A stretch of 10,663 nt of DNA from Chloroflexia bacterium (lineage in GTDB: Bacteria; Chloroflexota; Chloroflexia; Thermobaculales; Thermobaculaceae). A model generated the notes under the pieces. That model was not told the origin of the DNA. It searched no databases and was given only the letters and a program-made list of their open reading frames with translations. The stretch lies in NCBI GenBank assembly GCA_013695265.1, contig JACDAU010000112.1, forward strand, positions 1 to 10,663, read 5' to 3'. Of the stretch, positions 1 through 7,141 are shown one piece after another; within the stretch, counting starts at the first letter, position 1, and each line of letters starts with the position of its first letter. The translations under genes were made by a program, and so were the position numbers.

Positions 1-134
1 AGATGAAGTTGTCAAGATTGGATTTTCGGACGAACCGAATTGCATGGGTGGTTCGGTGTGGCGATATTGAGCTGGCGATATCTTGACCCCGCTCATGCCG
101 GTCCCTTTGCCGGCGTCAATGCGTTGATGGAGAC

Positions 135-371
135 GTGGTCCGGGAGAAAGCGGTGGCATCACGAGCGCCCCTCAGTTATCTGGCCGAGCTGGCCAGGAGG
201 GAGATGGACGCCGCTCCGCTGGAAGAGTACGTGGAGTCGTTTCGGCACTGCATACCGCCCCACGGCGGGTTCGCGATCGGGTTGGAGCGCTTCGTCGCCC
301 AGCTCGTCGGCGCGGCGAACGTGCGGGAGGTGACGCTCTTCCCCCGCGATATGAACCGCCTGACGCCTTAA
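135..371 (+). pseudogene. C-terminal remnant of a type-2 (archaeal-like) aspartyl-tRNA synthetase
   Basis: The last ~55 residues are a clear class II aspartyl-tRNA synthetase C-terminus: a helix ending EEYVESF, then PPHGGFAIGLERF (motif 3, with the ATP-binding Arg in GLER), then REVTLFPRD and NRLTP at the end, as in archaeal-type AspRS. A whole enzyme is over 400 residues. Here the frame is closed by TGA at 84-86 and the only start is GTG 135, so the anticodon-binding domain and motifs 1 and 2 are missing. Upstream, a different frame (positions ~106-165) reads METWSGRKRWHH, which lines up weakly with the family's GLEITSGGQRIH segment immediately before the preserved part. That suggests a frameshift near 159-166 and further decay upstream. 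A 78-residue product could not charge tRNA. Alternatives are a sequencing or assembly frameshift, or a remnant of an AspRS paralogue such as an AsnA-like protein. Family assignment is firm; pseudogene status is inferred. Confidence 0.65.
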
Positions 372-923
372 TGGGTCGCGACCGCCGCATGCGCAGAGTG
401 TGATGGTTTTCCAGGGAGTACAGATCGGTGCTCGGGCGGTCCGTTTGCAATCCATATATTACAGGGGTCGTGACGAGGAAAACTGACGATACAGCCTCGT
501 AGTAGCAGTATGAACGTTCAGTTGCGCGCCTACACGACCGGCGTCGTGCTCATCAAGTGTCGCCGCTGCACGACGGCCCACTTTTCTTCGCGTCGACCGT
601 ACTGGTCGTAGTCCAGCCGGTTGATGTGCGCCTGGCGCAAGTATTGTCTCTACGGCATCTGCGCCGCGCGGAGCCTTCGGATGCTGTGGTTCATATTGCC
701 TCGCGCACGAGCGGCAAGTGGCACATTGGGCGTGACGATTGACGGGCGCGATCCAGGGCCAGAGCGTTGCTCGTGCAGATGGTCGGTCCCTGGGACAGCG
801 GCTCCCTTGTCATGCATGGTGGCTGGTAAGGTGCTATTATCTGGGGAAAGCAGAATGACACCGAAGTTGCGGCGTGATTGCGCTGTGGAGTGCTACGCTA
901 ATTCGCAAGTGAAAGCAGGGGAC
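372..923. other. Intergenic stretch with no convincing gene
   Basis: About 550 bases separate the aspS remnant from the small membrane-protein gene. The short open frames here (for example 557-742) have no recognisable motif, no good ribosome-binding site and low-complexity Arg/Ala/Ser composition. Visible structure is minor: palindrome GGTCGCGACC at 374-383; inverted repeat ACGAGG/CCTCGT at 473-478 and 495-500 with a 16-base loop; palindrome TGAACGTTCA at 511-520; and an extended -10-like TGCTATTAT at 832-840 with no -35 at normal spacing, which could drive the gene at 924. No tRNA, rRNA, transposase or terminator with a T-run was seen. It may be decayed sequence continuous with the broken aspS. 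Confidence 0.45.
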
Positions 924-1079
924 ATGGAAACACTCACCATACTTTTCTTCGCAGTCCTCATCGGGATCGCCTTGGCCGCCCGGATGACTGCCGAGCGGGT
1001 CGCACGCGAGGAGCGTTCCCGTGTGCGCATACCGGTGCGGGTCGAGGAGCCGGAGCCTCGGCGGGACAATCTGTACTAG
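924..1079 (+). CDS. Small predicted single-pass membrane protein, function unknown
   Basis: A 51-residue product. Residues 3-19 are a hydrophobic segment (TLTILFFAVLIGIALAA), enough for one membrane span or an uncleaved signal anchor. It is followed by a strongly charged tail rich in Arg and Glu (MTAERVAREERSR...EEPEPRRD) ending NLY. ATG 924 is chosen because AGCAGGGG lies just upstream with a short spacer and because the hydrophobic segment then starts the protein. The same frame stays open back to about 621, but that extension is Arg/Cys-rich and looks non-coding. The positive tail directly after the span predicts a cytoplasmic C-terminus. I do not recognise a family. It could be a chance open frame; the clean split into membrane and charged parts is the main argument for a real gene. 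Confidence 0.5.
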   Translation: METLTILFFAVLIGIALAARMTAERVAREERSRVRIPVRVEEPEPRRDNLY

Positions 1080-1178
1080 GCGCTGACACACGGGCGTTCA
1101 AAAAATATCGTGACGCGCGGTGAGGTAAGTGTTTGCGTGCTCGTTCCGGTGCCGCGAAGCGGTGCGCGCAGCTTACCG

Positions 1179-1209
1179 TTTGACAATGTTTCCCCTGCCG
1201 CCCCACAAT
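1179..1209 (+). promoter_or_regulatory. Predicted sigma70-type promoter for the AI-2E family gene
   Basis: A perfect TTGACA -35 box at 1179-1184 is followed after 19 bases by CACAAT at 1204-1209 (four of six -10 consensus positions). Transcription would begin near 1216, about 33 bases before ATG 1249. The spacer is slightly long. Upstream at 1151-1167 lies a short hairpin (CCGC-GAA-GCGG core) without a T-run, so it is not an intrinsic terminator. Confidence 0.45.
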
Positions 1210-1248
1210 ACAGACCACACACGGTAGGCTGGTGATGGGAGACGGCGC

Positions 1249-2301
1249 ATGACGGCGAGACAGGCATTCGCGGGTTCGTTGGCCGCCCTGTTGACGCTGC
1301 TTGGGGCGTACCTTGTCTACCGCTTGCTCAGTATCATCGTGTTCCTGTTGATCGCGTTTATCTTCGCGGCGGCGATATCCCCCATGGTGCGCCGGCTCAA
1401 CCGCAGGCTCCCGCTTGCCGCCGCTATCGGCGTTGTCTACCTCGGATTGTTAGCGGTATTCGCCGTCCTTATGACCGTTATTATCACCCCGGTTGCGCGG
1501 CAGACGACCGAACTGGTACGAAACGCGCCCGATCTGCTAGACCGGGTGCAGGTCCAGATCACGAACCTTCAGCGGCAGTTCAATCTGCCGACGGTTACAC
1601 CGGACCTGCAGCAGTACGTCTCGCAGATAGCCCAGCAGGCTCCGGCCCTGGCGGCCGGCGTGCTCAACGTCACGCTTGGGGTCGTTACCAGCGTCGGCGG
1701 TGTCCTGGTGGTCCTGGTTATGGCATTCTACTGGCTGCTGGAGCGGCGCGACATTGAGGGCATGTGGATCTCGCTGGTCCCCCGCTACCGTCGGGCGGAG
1801 ACGCGCGAGGTGATCGAGGAGATCGAAGCGAAGCTCGGCGCGTACGTGCGCGGTCAGCTCATCCTCGCGGTGATTGTGGGCCTGATTTCCTTCTTCGGCC
1901 TGTTACTTCTGGGAATGGATTACGTGCTCGTCCTCGCTCTCATCGCCGGCATCGGAGAGCTGATACCCCTCGCGGGACCGATTATCGGCGCGGTGCCTGC
2001 GGTCGGAATAGCGTTCGCGACGCAGTCACCCCAGAAAGCGCTTCTGGTATTGGCACTGTACATCGGGATCCAGCAAGCGGAAAACAACCTTCTGGTGCCG
2101 AAGGTCATGCAGCGCTCCGTCGGCCTGAGTCCACTCACGGTGCTGCTTGCGGTGCTTGCGGGCGTAGCGCTGCTCGGTATTATCGGCGCGCTTTTGGCGG
2201 TGCCTGTCGCCTCCGCCATTCAGGTGATCCTCCAGCACACTCTGTTCCGCCGGCAGCAGTATCTTGCAAATGAAGCGCCGGCGACAAGGGCCCCCGGATA
2301 G
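1249..2301 (+). CDS. AI-2E family transporter (PerM/YhhT/TqsA-like, UPF0118)
   Basis: A 350-residue inner-membrane protein with the length and layout of the AI-2E/PerM family. Hydrophobic segments lie at about 9-43 (two closely packed spans), 56-81, 136-163, 204-222, 224-258, 264-276 and 297-328. A soluble stretch at ~82-135 sits between the third and fourth, as in the family. Recognisable conserved stretches are LIPLAGPIIGAVPA (~238-251), QQAENNLLVPKVM (~275-287) and the C-terminal GALLAVPVA (~313-321). Characterised relatives export the signal AI-2 (TqsA) or act as Na+(Li+)/H+ antiporters; substrate cannot be told from sequence, and the family name should not be read as proof of AI-2 transport. 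ATG 1249 has GGGAGA about 7 bases upstream. The stop (2299-2301) overlaps the proposed ATA start of the next gene, implying co-transcription. Family call is confident; substrate is unknown. Confidence 0.92.
   Translation: MTARQAFAGSLAALLTLLGAYLVYRLLSIIVFLLIAFIFAAAISPMVRRLNRRLPLAAAIGVVYLGLLAVFAVLMTVIITPVARQTTELVRNAPDLLDRVQVQITNLQRQFNLPTVTPDLQQYVSQIAQQAPALAAGVLNVTLGVVTSVGGVLVVLVMAFYWLLERRDIEGMWISLVPRYRRAETREVIEEIEAKLGAYVRGQLILAVIVGLISFFGLLLLGMDYVLVLALIAGIGELIPLAGPIIGAVPAVGIAFATQSPQKALLVLALYIGIQQAENNLLVPKVMQRSVGLSPLTVLLAVLAGVALLGIIGALLAVPVASAIQVILQHTLFRRQQYLANEAPATRAPG
2286..2300 (+). promoter_or_regulatory. Ribosome-binding site and ATA start of the nucleotidyltransferase gene
   Basis: AAGGG at 2286-2290 is followed by a 7-base spacer and ATA at 2298-2300, which shares two bases with the upstream TAG stop. 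The spacing is ideal for initiation, while the downstream GTG at 2379 lacks a Shine-Dalgarno. ATA is a rare but permitted bacterial start, so this would be a weak, probably translation-coupled start. Confidence 0.4.
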
Positions 2302-3116
2302 ACGGCACGCCAGATCGCCACCGGACCCTCAGTGATCTGACGGCCATCCTCGCTGCCGATCCCGCGATACTGGGCCTGGTGCTTGCTGGATCGGCAGGTC
2401 AGCCGGGCGAAGTCGCGGATGCCTGGAGCGACCTCGACGTGTTGATACTGGTCGAGGATGCGGCATTGCCCCGCTACTATCCGTCGACGGACTGGCTGCA
2501 GGAGTTGGGCGACGTGTGGGCCGTTGAACAACCACCCGGCGGCGCGACAACGCTGGTGCGCTTCGCGGACTTTCGCCGCCTGGACCTCGTGTTCCGTCGG
2601 CGGTCGGAAGTGTCGGAGATCGCCACGTGGGGTGCATCCCTGCTGTGGGCAGGGCATCGAGTAATCTTTTCCCGTGCGCCCGACCTCGACGCCGCACTCG
2701 CTCAGTTCTTCATGCGGCCTGTGCCACCACCATACGATGCCGTACAATTCGACCGGATGGTGAACGCATACTGGTTCGCGGCGGCCGCTGCAGTGTACAA
2801 GATTGTTCGGGGCGACCTGCTGATCGCGCTCCACCTTGCCCTGGAACTGGAGCAGCAGTGTCTCGTGCTCGGCATGATGCTGCGTGACCGTGACGAGGGA
2901 ACGACCCACCATCGAGACGGCGGAGGCGGCGATCCGTATGTCGCGCGGCTTCGAGGAGCGCAGCAGGAATACACGGCGACTGGCATTTTTAGGATCATCG
3001 AAGTGTGTGCTATCGAGTTCGACGCCCTCGCCGCGCAGTACAAGGACCGGTATGCCGAGCATCGCCATCCCTTGCTGCGAAACATCGCAGAAGCCCGGAG
3101 TATGCTTTCAGTCTGA
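2298..3116 (+). CDS. Nucleotidyltransferase-fold protein (aminoglycoside adenylyltransferase-like), probable ATA start
   Basis: The protein carries the DNA polymerase beta-type nucleotidyltransferase signature: LAGSAG, then WSDLDVLILV giving the two metal-binding Asp of DxD, and a third Asp in RRLDLVF about 50 residues later. The rest is mostly helical with no recognised motif. Such proteins transfer an AMP-type group to a small molecule or protein; related families include AadK-like streptomycin/aminoglycoside adenylyltransferases, but the substrate here is unknown. The only standard start in frame, GTG 2379, would place the catalytic Gly-Ser at residues 4-5, delete the preceding helix and strand, and has no Shine-Dalgarno. 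Coding-like sequence continues upstream (TLSDLTAILAADPAILGLV) to ATA 2298, which overlaps the previous gene's stop (ATAG) and has AAGGG seven bases before it. That gives 272 residues; from GTG 2379 it would be 245 (2379-3116). Fold call is firm, start uncertain. Confidence 0.8.
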   Translation: MDGTPDRHRTLSDLTAILAADPAILGLVLAGSAGQPGEVADAWSDLDVLILVEDAALPRYYPSTDWLQELGDVWAVEQPPGGATTLVRFADFRRLDLVFRRRSEVSEIATWGASLLWAGHRVIFSRAPDLDAALAQFFMRPVPPPYDAVQFDRMVNAYWFAAAAAVYKIVRGDLLIALHLALELEQQCLVLGMMLRDRDEGTTHHRDGGGGDPYVARLRGAQQEYTATGIFRIIEVCAIEFDALAAQYKDRYAEHRHPLLRNIAEARSMLSV

Positions 3117-3237
3117 GAGCCGGGCTGCGGGCCGCGCGGCGTCGCGGGTTGCGGCGGCAGGGGTGTGACCGGCCGCGACGGCGCTTTGGCGCGAGACCGC
3201 GCAGTGCTGCTCGTCCGCCCCGCACAAGGATTCGACA

Positions 3238-3266
3238 TTGCGCGTGCCAGTTTGCGGGGGTACAAT
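3238..3266 (+). promoter_or_regulatory. Predicted sigma70-type promoter of the tetR-men operon
   Basis: TTGCGC (3238-3243) and TACAAT (3261-3266) are separated by exactly 17 bases; the -10 box matches consensus at five of six positions. Transcription should begin near 3273, immediately before the inverted repeat at 3276-3297. The sequence between the preceding stop (3116) and this promoter is GC-rich, with short hairpins (for example GCGCG/CGCGC at 3189-3202) but no T-run terminator, so some read-through from the upstream pair is possible. Confidence 0.6.
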
Positions 3267-3275
3267 CTTGTAGAG

Positions 3276-3297
3276 AAACCGACAAACCGGTCGGTTT
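3276..3297 (+). promoter_or_regulatory. Putative TetR-family operator (inverted repeat)
   Basis: An exact 8-base inverted repeat, AAACCGAC (3276-3283) and GTCGGTTT (3290-3297), flanks a 6-base centre AAACCG. A second, overlapping palindrome (AACCG-GT-CGGTT) sits in its right half. It lies directly after the -10 box, over the predicted transcription start and 5' leader of the tetR gene. Palindromes of this size and position are typical for autorepressing TetR-family regulators. Binding by the adjacent regulator is inferred. Confidence 0.6.
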
Positions 3298-3315
3298 TTG
3301 ATCGAGGAGATACGA

Positions 3316-3939
3316 GTGCGGACGGAGCAGGCCAGGAGCGTCTCGCGGCGGCAGAAGATCATGGACTCCGCGCTTGAGGTGTTCGCGCGGCGAGGATACC
3401 GTGACACGGCCATGGATGAAATCGCAGCCGCGGCGGAGACATCGAAGGGTGGCGTCTACTTTCACTTCCCGAGCAAGCAGGCGATCTTCCTCGCGCTGCT
3501 TGATCGCATGGCGAACCTGCTTCAGGGACGGGCCGAGGCTGCGATGGCAGCGGAGCCGGACCCCGTCGCGAAGTTCGACGCGGCGCTGCTCGTCATGGTC
3601 CGAACCTTTGCGGGGCATCGGCCCCTAGCCCGGCTCTTTCTCGTGGAGGCGCTTGGTGCAGGGCCCGACTTCAATCAGCGAATGCTGGAGATCCACGCGG
3701 ACTTCGCGGGCCTGATTGAACGGCACCTTGACGAGGTAGTCGCCTTGGGCGTCATCCCACCGCTTGACACCCATGTTGCGGGAAAGGCCTGGTTCGGCGC
3801 GCTCAACGAGGTGGTCACTACCTGGGTGCTCGCGGAGGAACCCACCGACCTGGAGCAGCACTACCCGGCGCTTCGCATGTTCTTGCTCCGCAGCGTGGGT
3901 ATCAACGAACCCTCAGGACTTTGGAGAGTGCCCGGATGA
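3316..3939 (+). CDS. TetR/AcrR-family transcriptional regulator heading the men operon
   Basis: A 207-residue regulator with a classic TetR N-terminal helix-turn-helix. Helix 1 reads RRQKIMDSALEVFARRGY (~11-28), then TAMDEIAAAAETSKGGVYFHFPSKQAIF (~31-58, written by position: recognition region around S43-F51, with the family hallmark YFHFPSK). The C-terminal two thirds are helical and would bind a ligand and dimerise; that half does not show which ligand. GTG 3316 is chosen because GAGGAG lies 6 bases upstream; a TTG at 3298 also opens the frame but falls at the edge of the inverted repeat and lacks a ribosome-binding site. The stop overlaps the menF start as ATGA, so the two are co-transcribed and probably translation-coupled. 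Most TetR proteins repress their own promoter until a small ligand releases them. Control of the menaquinone genes by this protein is inferred from position and the operator-like repeat. Confidence 0.9.
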   Translation: MRTEQARSVSRRQKIMDSALEVFARRGYRDTAMDEIAAAAETSKGGVYFHFPSKQAIFLALLDRMANLLQGRAEAAMAAEPDPVAKFDAALLVMVRTFAGHRPLARLFLVEALGAGPDFNQRMLEIHADFAGLIERHLDEVVALGVIPPLDTHVAGKAWFGALNEVVTTWVLAEEPTDLEQHYPALRMFLLRSVGINEPSGLWRVPG

Positions 3940-5366
3940 GCGTGCTGGTACGCGACCCGGCTCTCTCGATGGAACGGTTATTCGAGCGGCTGCGCGCCGG
4001 GGTCGGTAAAGCGAACGCCGCTGGCCGGCCGGTGGTCGTGAGTGTCACCCAGCGCGTGCCCGCGACAGACCCGCTCCGGTTCTACGCGGCGTGGGGTGAC
4101 CTGCACGTCCATCGAACCTATTGGGAGCGACCGGATACAGGCCACTCTCTCGTCGGCATTGGTGCGGTCCGGACGCTCCGGTCGCCGGGCGCGCACCAGG
4201 CGTCGGACCTTGCGCGCCGATGGGACGCGCTGTTGACAAACGCGGTGCTTGATGATGTGAGCGCGTGGGGTGCGGGCCCCATTCTGCTCGGCGGCTTCGC
4301 GTTCGATCCTGGCACACCGCGCACCGCGATCTGGGAGCACTTTCCGGCAGGGATGCTCGTTCTGCCACGGTACATGCTCGCGCACTCATTCGATGGTACC
4401 TGGCTCACGATGAACGCGATCGTCGCGCCGGGCGATGAGCCGGAGCAGTTGGGTCAGCCTCTCGCGTCTGAGTTCGACGTGACATGGACGGCGATCCAGG
4501 CCACGCTTCCGCCTTCGCATGACTCCCGTTGCGTCGCCGTGGTGGTGCGGGATGCCGGTCCCGCTGCGGCGTGGAAAGGGGCGGTGGCGCGCGTCGCGCA
4601 AGGGGTGCGCGCAGGAGCGATCGAGAAGGTGGTTCTCGCCCGCGCGGTCGTTGCCGGTGCAAACGAACCGATCCCTGTAGTGCCAACGCTGGATCGGCTC
4701 CGGCGCGCGTATCCCCATTGCACGGTGTTCGCCGTTGGCGCAGGCGGCACGACCTTCCTGGGCGCGACACCGGAGCGGCTCGTCTCGCTGAAAGGGCGCG
4801 AGGTGCGCGTGTCCTCCATCGCCGGCTCCCGGCCACGCAGTATGGATCCAGTCGAGGACAACCGGTTTGGTGAGGAGTTGCTTGGGAGTGTGAAGGACCG
4901 CGACGAGCACGAGGTCGTCACCCGGTCCCTCGTTGGCACACTCCGTGAGGTTTGTTCTGTAGTCCACGCTCCCCCCGTCCCGGTCCTTTTGCAACTGTCA
5001 AACGTGCAACACCTGTACACGCCCCTCACCGGGTGTGCGGCAGCGGGGCAGTCCGTGCTGCACCTCGTGGAGCGGCTGCACCCGACACCAGCCGTCGGCG
5101 GGGCGCCGCGCGCGGAGGCATTGCGGCTGATACGCGAACACGAGGGGCTTGACCGAGGGTGGTACGCCGGGCCGGTTGGCTGGATGGATATCTGGGGTCA
5201 GGGCGAGTTCGTCGTCGCGATCCGGTCCGCGCTGGTGCATGGCAGCGAGGCGACGCTGTTCGCTGGTTGTGGCATTGTTGGCGGCTCCGATCCAGACGCC
5301 GAGTATGCTGAGTCCCGGCTGAAGCTGGAGCCAGTGCAGCGGGCGCTCGGCGTCATGCACCCGTGA
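3936..5366 (+). CDS. menF: Isochorismate synthase (menaquinone pathway)
   Basis: Converts chorismate to isochorismate with Mg2+, the first committed step of menaquinone synthesis; cytoplasmic. The 476-residue protein has the chorismate-binding (MenF/EntC/DhbC) domain in its C-terminal ~270 residues. Visible hallmarks are EKVVLAR with K231, matching the general base Lys of MenF/EntC; ATPERLV with E280, the general acid, 49 residues later much as in MenF and EntC (~50); SIAGSRPR; SVKDRDEHEVV; PTPAVGGAPR; GPVGW; and GCGIVGGSDP with SRLKLEP near the end. The Lys/Glu pair and absence of a glutamine-amidotransferase partner argue against anthranilate or aminodeoxychorismate synthase, and menD next door favours MenF over a siderophore enzyme. 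ATG 3936 has GGAGAG 7 bases upstream and overlaps the tetR stop. The N-terminal ~180 residues are variable, as usual for this family. The stop overlaps the menD start as GTGA. Confidence 0.94.
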   Translation: MSVLVRDPALSMERLFERLRAGVGKANAAGRPVVVSVTQRVPATDPLRFYAAWGDLHVHRTYWERPDTGHSLVGIGAVRTLRSPGAHQASDLARRWDALLTNAVLDDVSAWGAGPILLGGFAFDPGTPRTAIWEHFPAGMLVLPRYMLAHSFDGTWLTMNAIVAPGDEPEQLGQPLASEFDVTWTAIQATLPPSHDSRCVAVVVRDAGPAAAWKGAVARVAQGVRAGAIEKVVLARAVVAGANEPIPVVPTLDRLRRAYPHCTVFAVGAGGTTFLGATPERLVSLKGREVRVSSIAGSRPRSMDPVEDNRFGEELLGSVKDRDEHEVVTRSLVGTLREVCSVVHAPPVPVLLQLSNVQHLYTPLTGCAAAGQSVLHLVERLHPTPAVGGAPRAEALRLIREHEGLDRGWYAGPVGWMDIWGQGEFVVAIRSALVHGSEATLFAGCGIVGGSDPDAEYAESRLKLEPVQRALGVMHP

Positions 5367-7141
5367 GCACCGGACTAGCGAACTGGGTGGTCGCGCACGC
5401 CTTCGTGGATGAACTTGCCCGCTGCGGCGTGCGACACGCATGTGTGAGTCCGGGATCCCGTTCCACGCCGCTCGCCGTCGCACTCGCGGAGAACCGGAGT
5501 ATCAAGGTCTGGATCCACCCGGACGAGCGCTCGGGGTCGTTCTTCGGCCTCGGGCTTGCAAAGGCGTCGGGCGTCCCGGTTGCGCTGTTATGTACCTCTG
5601 GAACCGCCGCCGCAAACTTCTTTCCTGCGGTCATTGAAGCAGCGTATTCGCACGTGCCGCTGCTCGTGCTCACGGCCGACCGCCCTCCGGAACTGCGCGA
5701 CAACGGCGCTCCACAGGCAATCGACCAAAGCCACCTGTACGGCGCGCACGTTCGCTGGTTCAGTGAGATGCCCGTGCCGGACGGCTCTCCTGGCCTGGAG
5801 CGTTACGTCCGGGTCACAGCGTGCCGGGCGTTTGCAGCCGCGCTCGGCAGCCCGGCGGGCCCGGTCCACCTGAACTTCCCGTTCCGCGAGCCACTAATGC
5901 CCGATGCCGTAGACGTCTCGGACAACGTGCTGGGTGAGGGTAAAGCGAACGGCGAGCCATTCGTGCGCACGACTCGTGCGCGGCGAATGCCGGAGGACGC
6001 CCTGGTCAACCGGCTCGCGGCGGAGCTGGACGCGCCGCGCTGCGGACTGATTGTTTGTGGTCCACAGGATGACGTGCGGCTTGCCGAACCCATCGCCCGC
6101 CTGGCGCAACGGCTCCGGTATCCCGTTCTCGCTGATGGTCTCTCGCCGCTGCGCACCGGCGCGCACGACCGCTCGCTCGTGATCGATTCGCACGACGCCT
6201 TCCTGCGCGACTCCGCGTGGTGCGCGGCTCACGAGCCGGAGGTGGTCTTTCGCTTCGGTGCGATGCCGACTTCGAAGCCGCTTGTACAGTACCTCGCGCG
6301 CTTTCCGGCTGCCCGACACATCGTCGTCGATGAGGGCGAGGGCTGGCGCGACGCGTCGCTGCTCGCCGCCGAGATGGTGTACGCGGACCCGGTCGCGATC
6401 TGCGAGCGCCTCCACGCGTCGCTAGAGCAACGAGCCGACCTGCCCACGCCATGGGCAGCGGAGTGGCTCGCCGCGAATGCACACGCGGGACGGGCGATGG
6501 AGGAAACGCTGGACGGGATGCCCGAACTGTTCGAAGGCAGGATCTTCGCGGAGCTTCGCGACCTGCTGCCCGGCGGCGCGACTCTCTTCGTCGGTAACAG
6601 CATGCCCGTGCGCGACCTCGACACGTTTTTCGGCACGACGAATACGTCGATTCGCACGTTGTGCAACAGGGGAGCAAACGGGATTGACGGTGTTGTTTCT
6701 ACCGCCCTCGGGGCGAGTGTCGAATGCACGGGTCCGCTCGTGGTGGCACTTGGTGACCTGAGCTTCTACCACGATATGAACGGCCTGCTCGCAGCGAAGT
6801 TGTACGACCTGAACGTCACGATTGTGCTGATCAACAACGATGGCGGCGGCATCTTCAGCTTCCTGCCCCAGGCGGAGCAAGTGGAACACTTCGAGATGCT
6901 GTACGGCACCCCACATGGACTGGACTTCTCGGATGCCATACGTCTGTATGGAGGGGAGTACGGGCGAGCAGACACGGTGCCCGCCTTCCGCGCAGCGATA
7001 ACACATGGGATCGAAAGTCCCAGGCTCACCCTGGTCGAGGTGTGCACCGACCGGGAGCGGAACGTTCGGCTGCACCGTGAAGTGTGGGCCGCTGTGCCCA
7101 AGTCGCTGCGTGCCGGCACCGATGTTGAGGCCACGCCGTAG
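5363..7141 (+). CDS. menD: 2-succinyl-5-enolpyruvyl-6-hydroxy-3-cyclohexene-1-carboxylate (SEPHCHC) synthase
   Basis: A thiamine-diphosphate enzyme that decarboxylates 2-oxoglutarate and adds the succinyl-semialdehyde unit to isochorismate, giving SEPHCHC. At 592 residues it is near the usual length. The N-terminal pyrimidine-binding domain has VSPGSRSTPLA (R33) and HPDERSGSFFGLG with E55, the conserved Glu that activates thiamine; CTSGTAAANFFPAV and TADRPPELR follow. The C-terminal cofactor domain has GNSMPVRD (from ~411), NRGANGIDG, and the thiamine-diphosphate/Mg2+ motif GDLSF (464-468) to NNDGGGIF (491-498). No key residue appears missing. GTG 5363 overlaps the menF stop and has no strong Shine-Dalgarno, so initiation probably depends on coupling to menF. 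The stop shares one base with the menH start. Confidence 0.96.
   Translation: MSTGLANWVVAHAFVDELARCGVRHACVSPGSRSTPLAVALAENRSIKVWIHPDERSGSFFGLGLAKASGVPVALLCTSGTAAANFFPAVIEAAYSHVPLLVLTADRPPELRDNGAPQAIDQSHLYGAHVRWFSEMPVPDGSPGLERYVRVTACRAFAAALGSPAGPVHLNFPFREPLMPDAVDVSDNVLGEGKANGEPFVRTTRARRMPEDALVNRLAAELDAPRCGLIVCGPQDDVRLAEPIARLAQRLRYPVLADGLSPLRTGAHDRSLVIDSHDAFLRDSAWCAAHEPEVVFRFGAMPTSKPLVQYLARFPAARHIVVDEGEGWRDASLLAAEMVYADPVAICERLHASLEQRADLPTPWAAEWLAANAHAGRAMEETLDGMPELFEGRIFAELRDLLPGGATLFVGNSMPVRDLDTFFGTTNTSIRTLCNRGANGIDGVVSTALGASVECTGPLVVALGDLSFYHDMNGLLAAKLYDLNVTIVLINNDGGGIFSFLPQAEQVEHFEMLYGTPHGLDFSDAIRLYGGEYGRADTVPAFRAAITHGIESPRLTLVEVCTDRERNVRLHREVWAAVPKSLRAGTDVEATP

Noticed and set aside
511..520. 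TGAACGTTCA palindrome as a LexA/SOS box
   Set aside because: Known Gram-positive-type boxes need a four-base gap between GAAC and GTTC; here the halves touch, and no gene follows closely.
621..923. N-terminal extension of the small membrane protein back to 621
   Set aside because: The extension is Cys/Arg-rich without motifs, while ATG 924 has a ribosome-binding site and begins directly at the hydrophobic segment.
2220..3068. Long open frame on the minus strand (282 codons) opposite the nucleotidyltransferase gene
   Set aside because: It has no recognisable domain, is rich in Arg/His/Pro, and lies opposite a gene with clear catalytic motifs; this is expected in GC-rich DNA.
3298..3315. TTG 3298 as the start of the TetR gene
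   Set aside because: It abuts the inverted repeat and has no Shine-Dalgarno; GTG 3316 follows GAGGAG at proper spacing.
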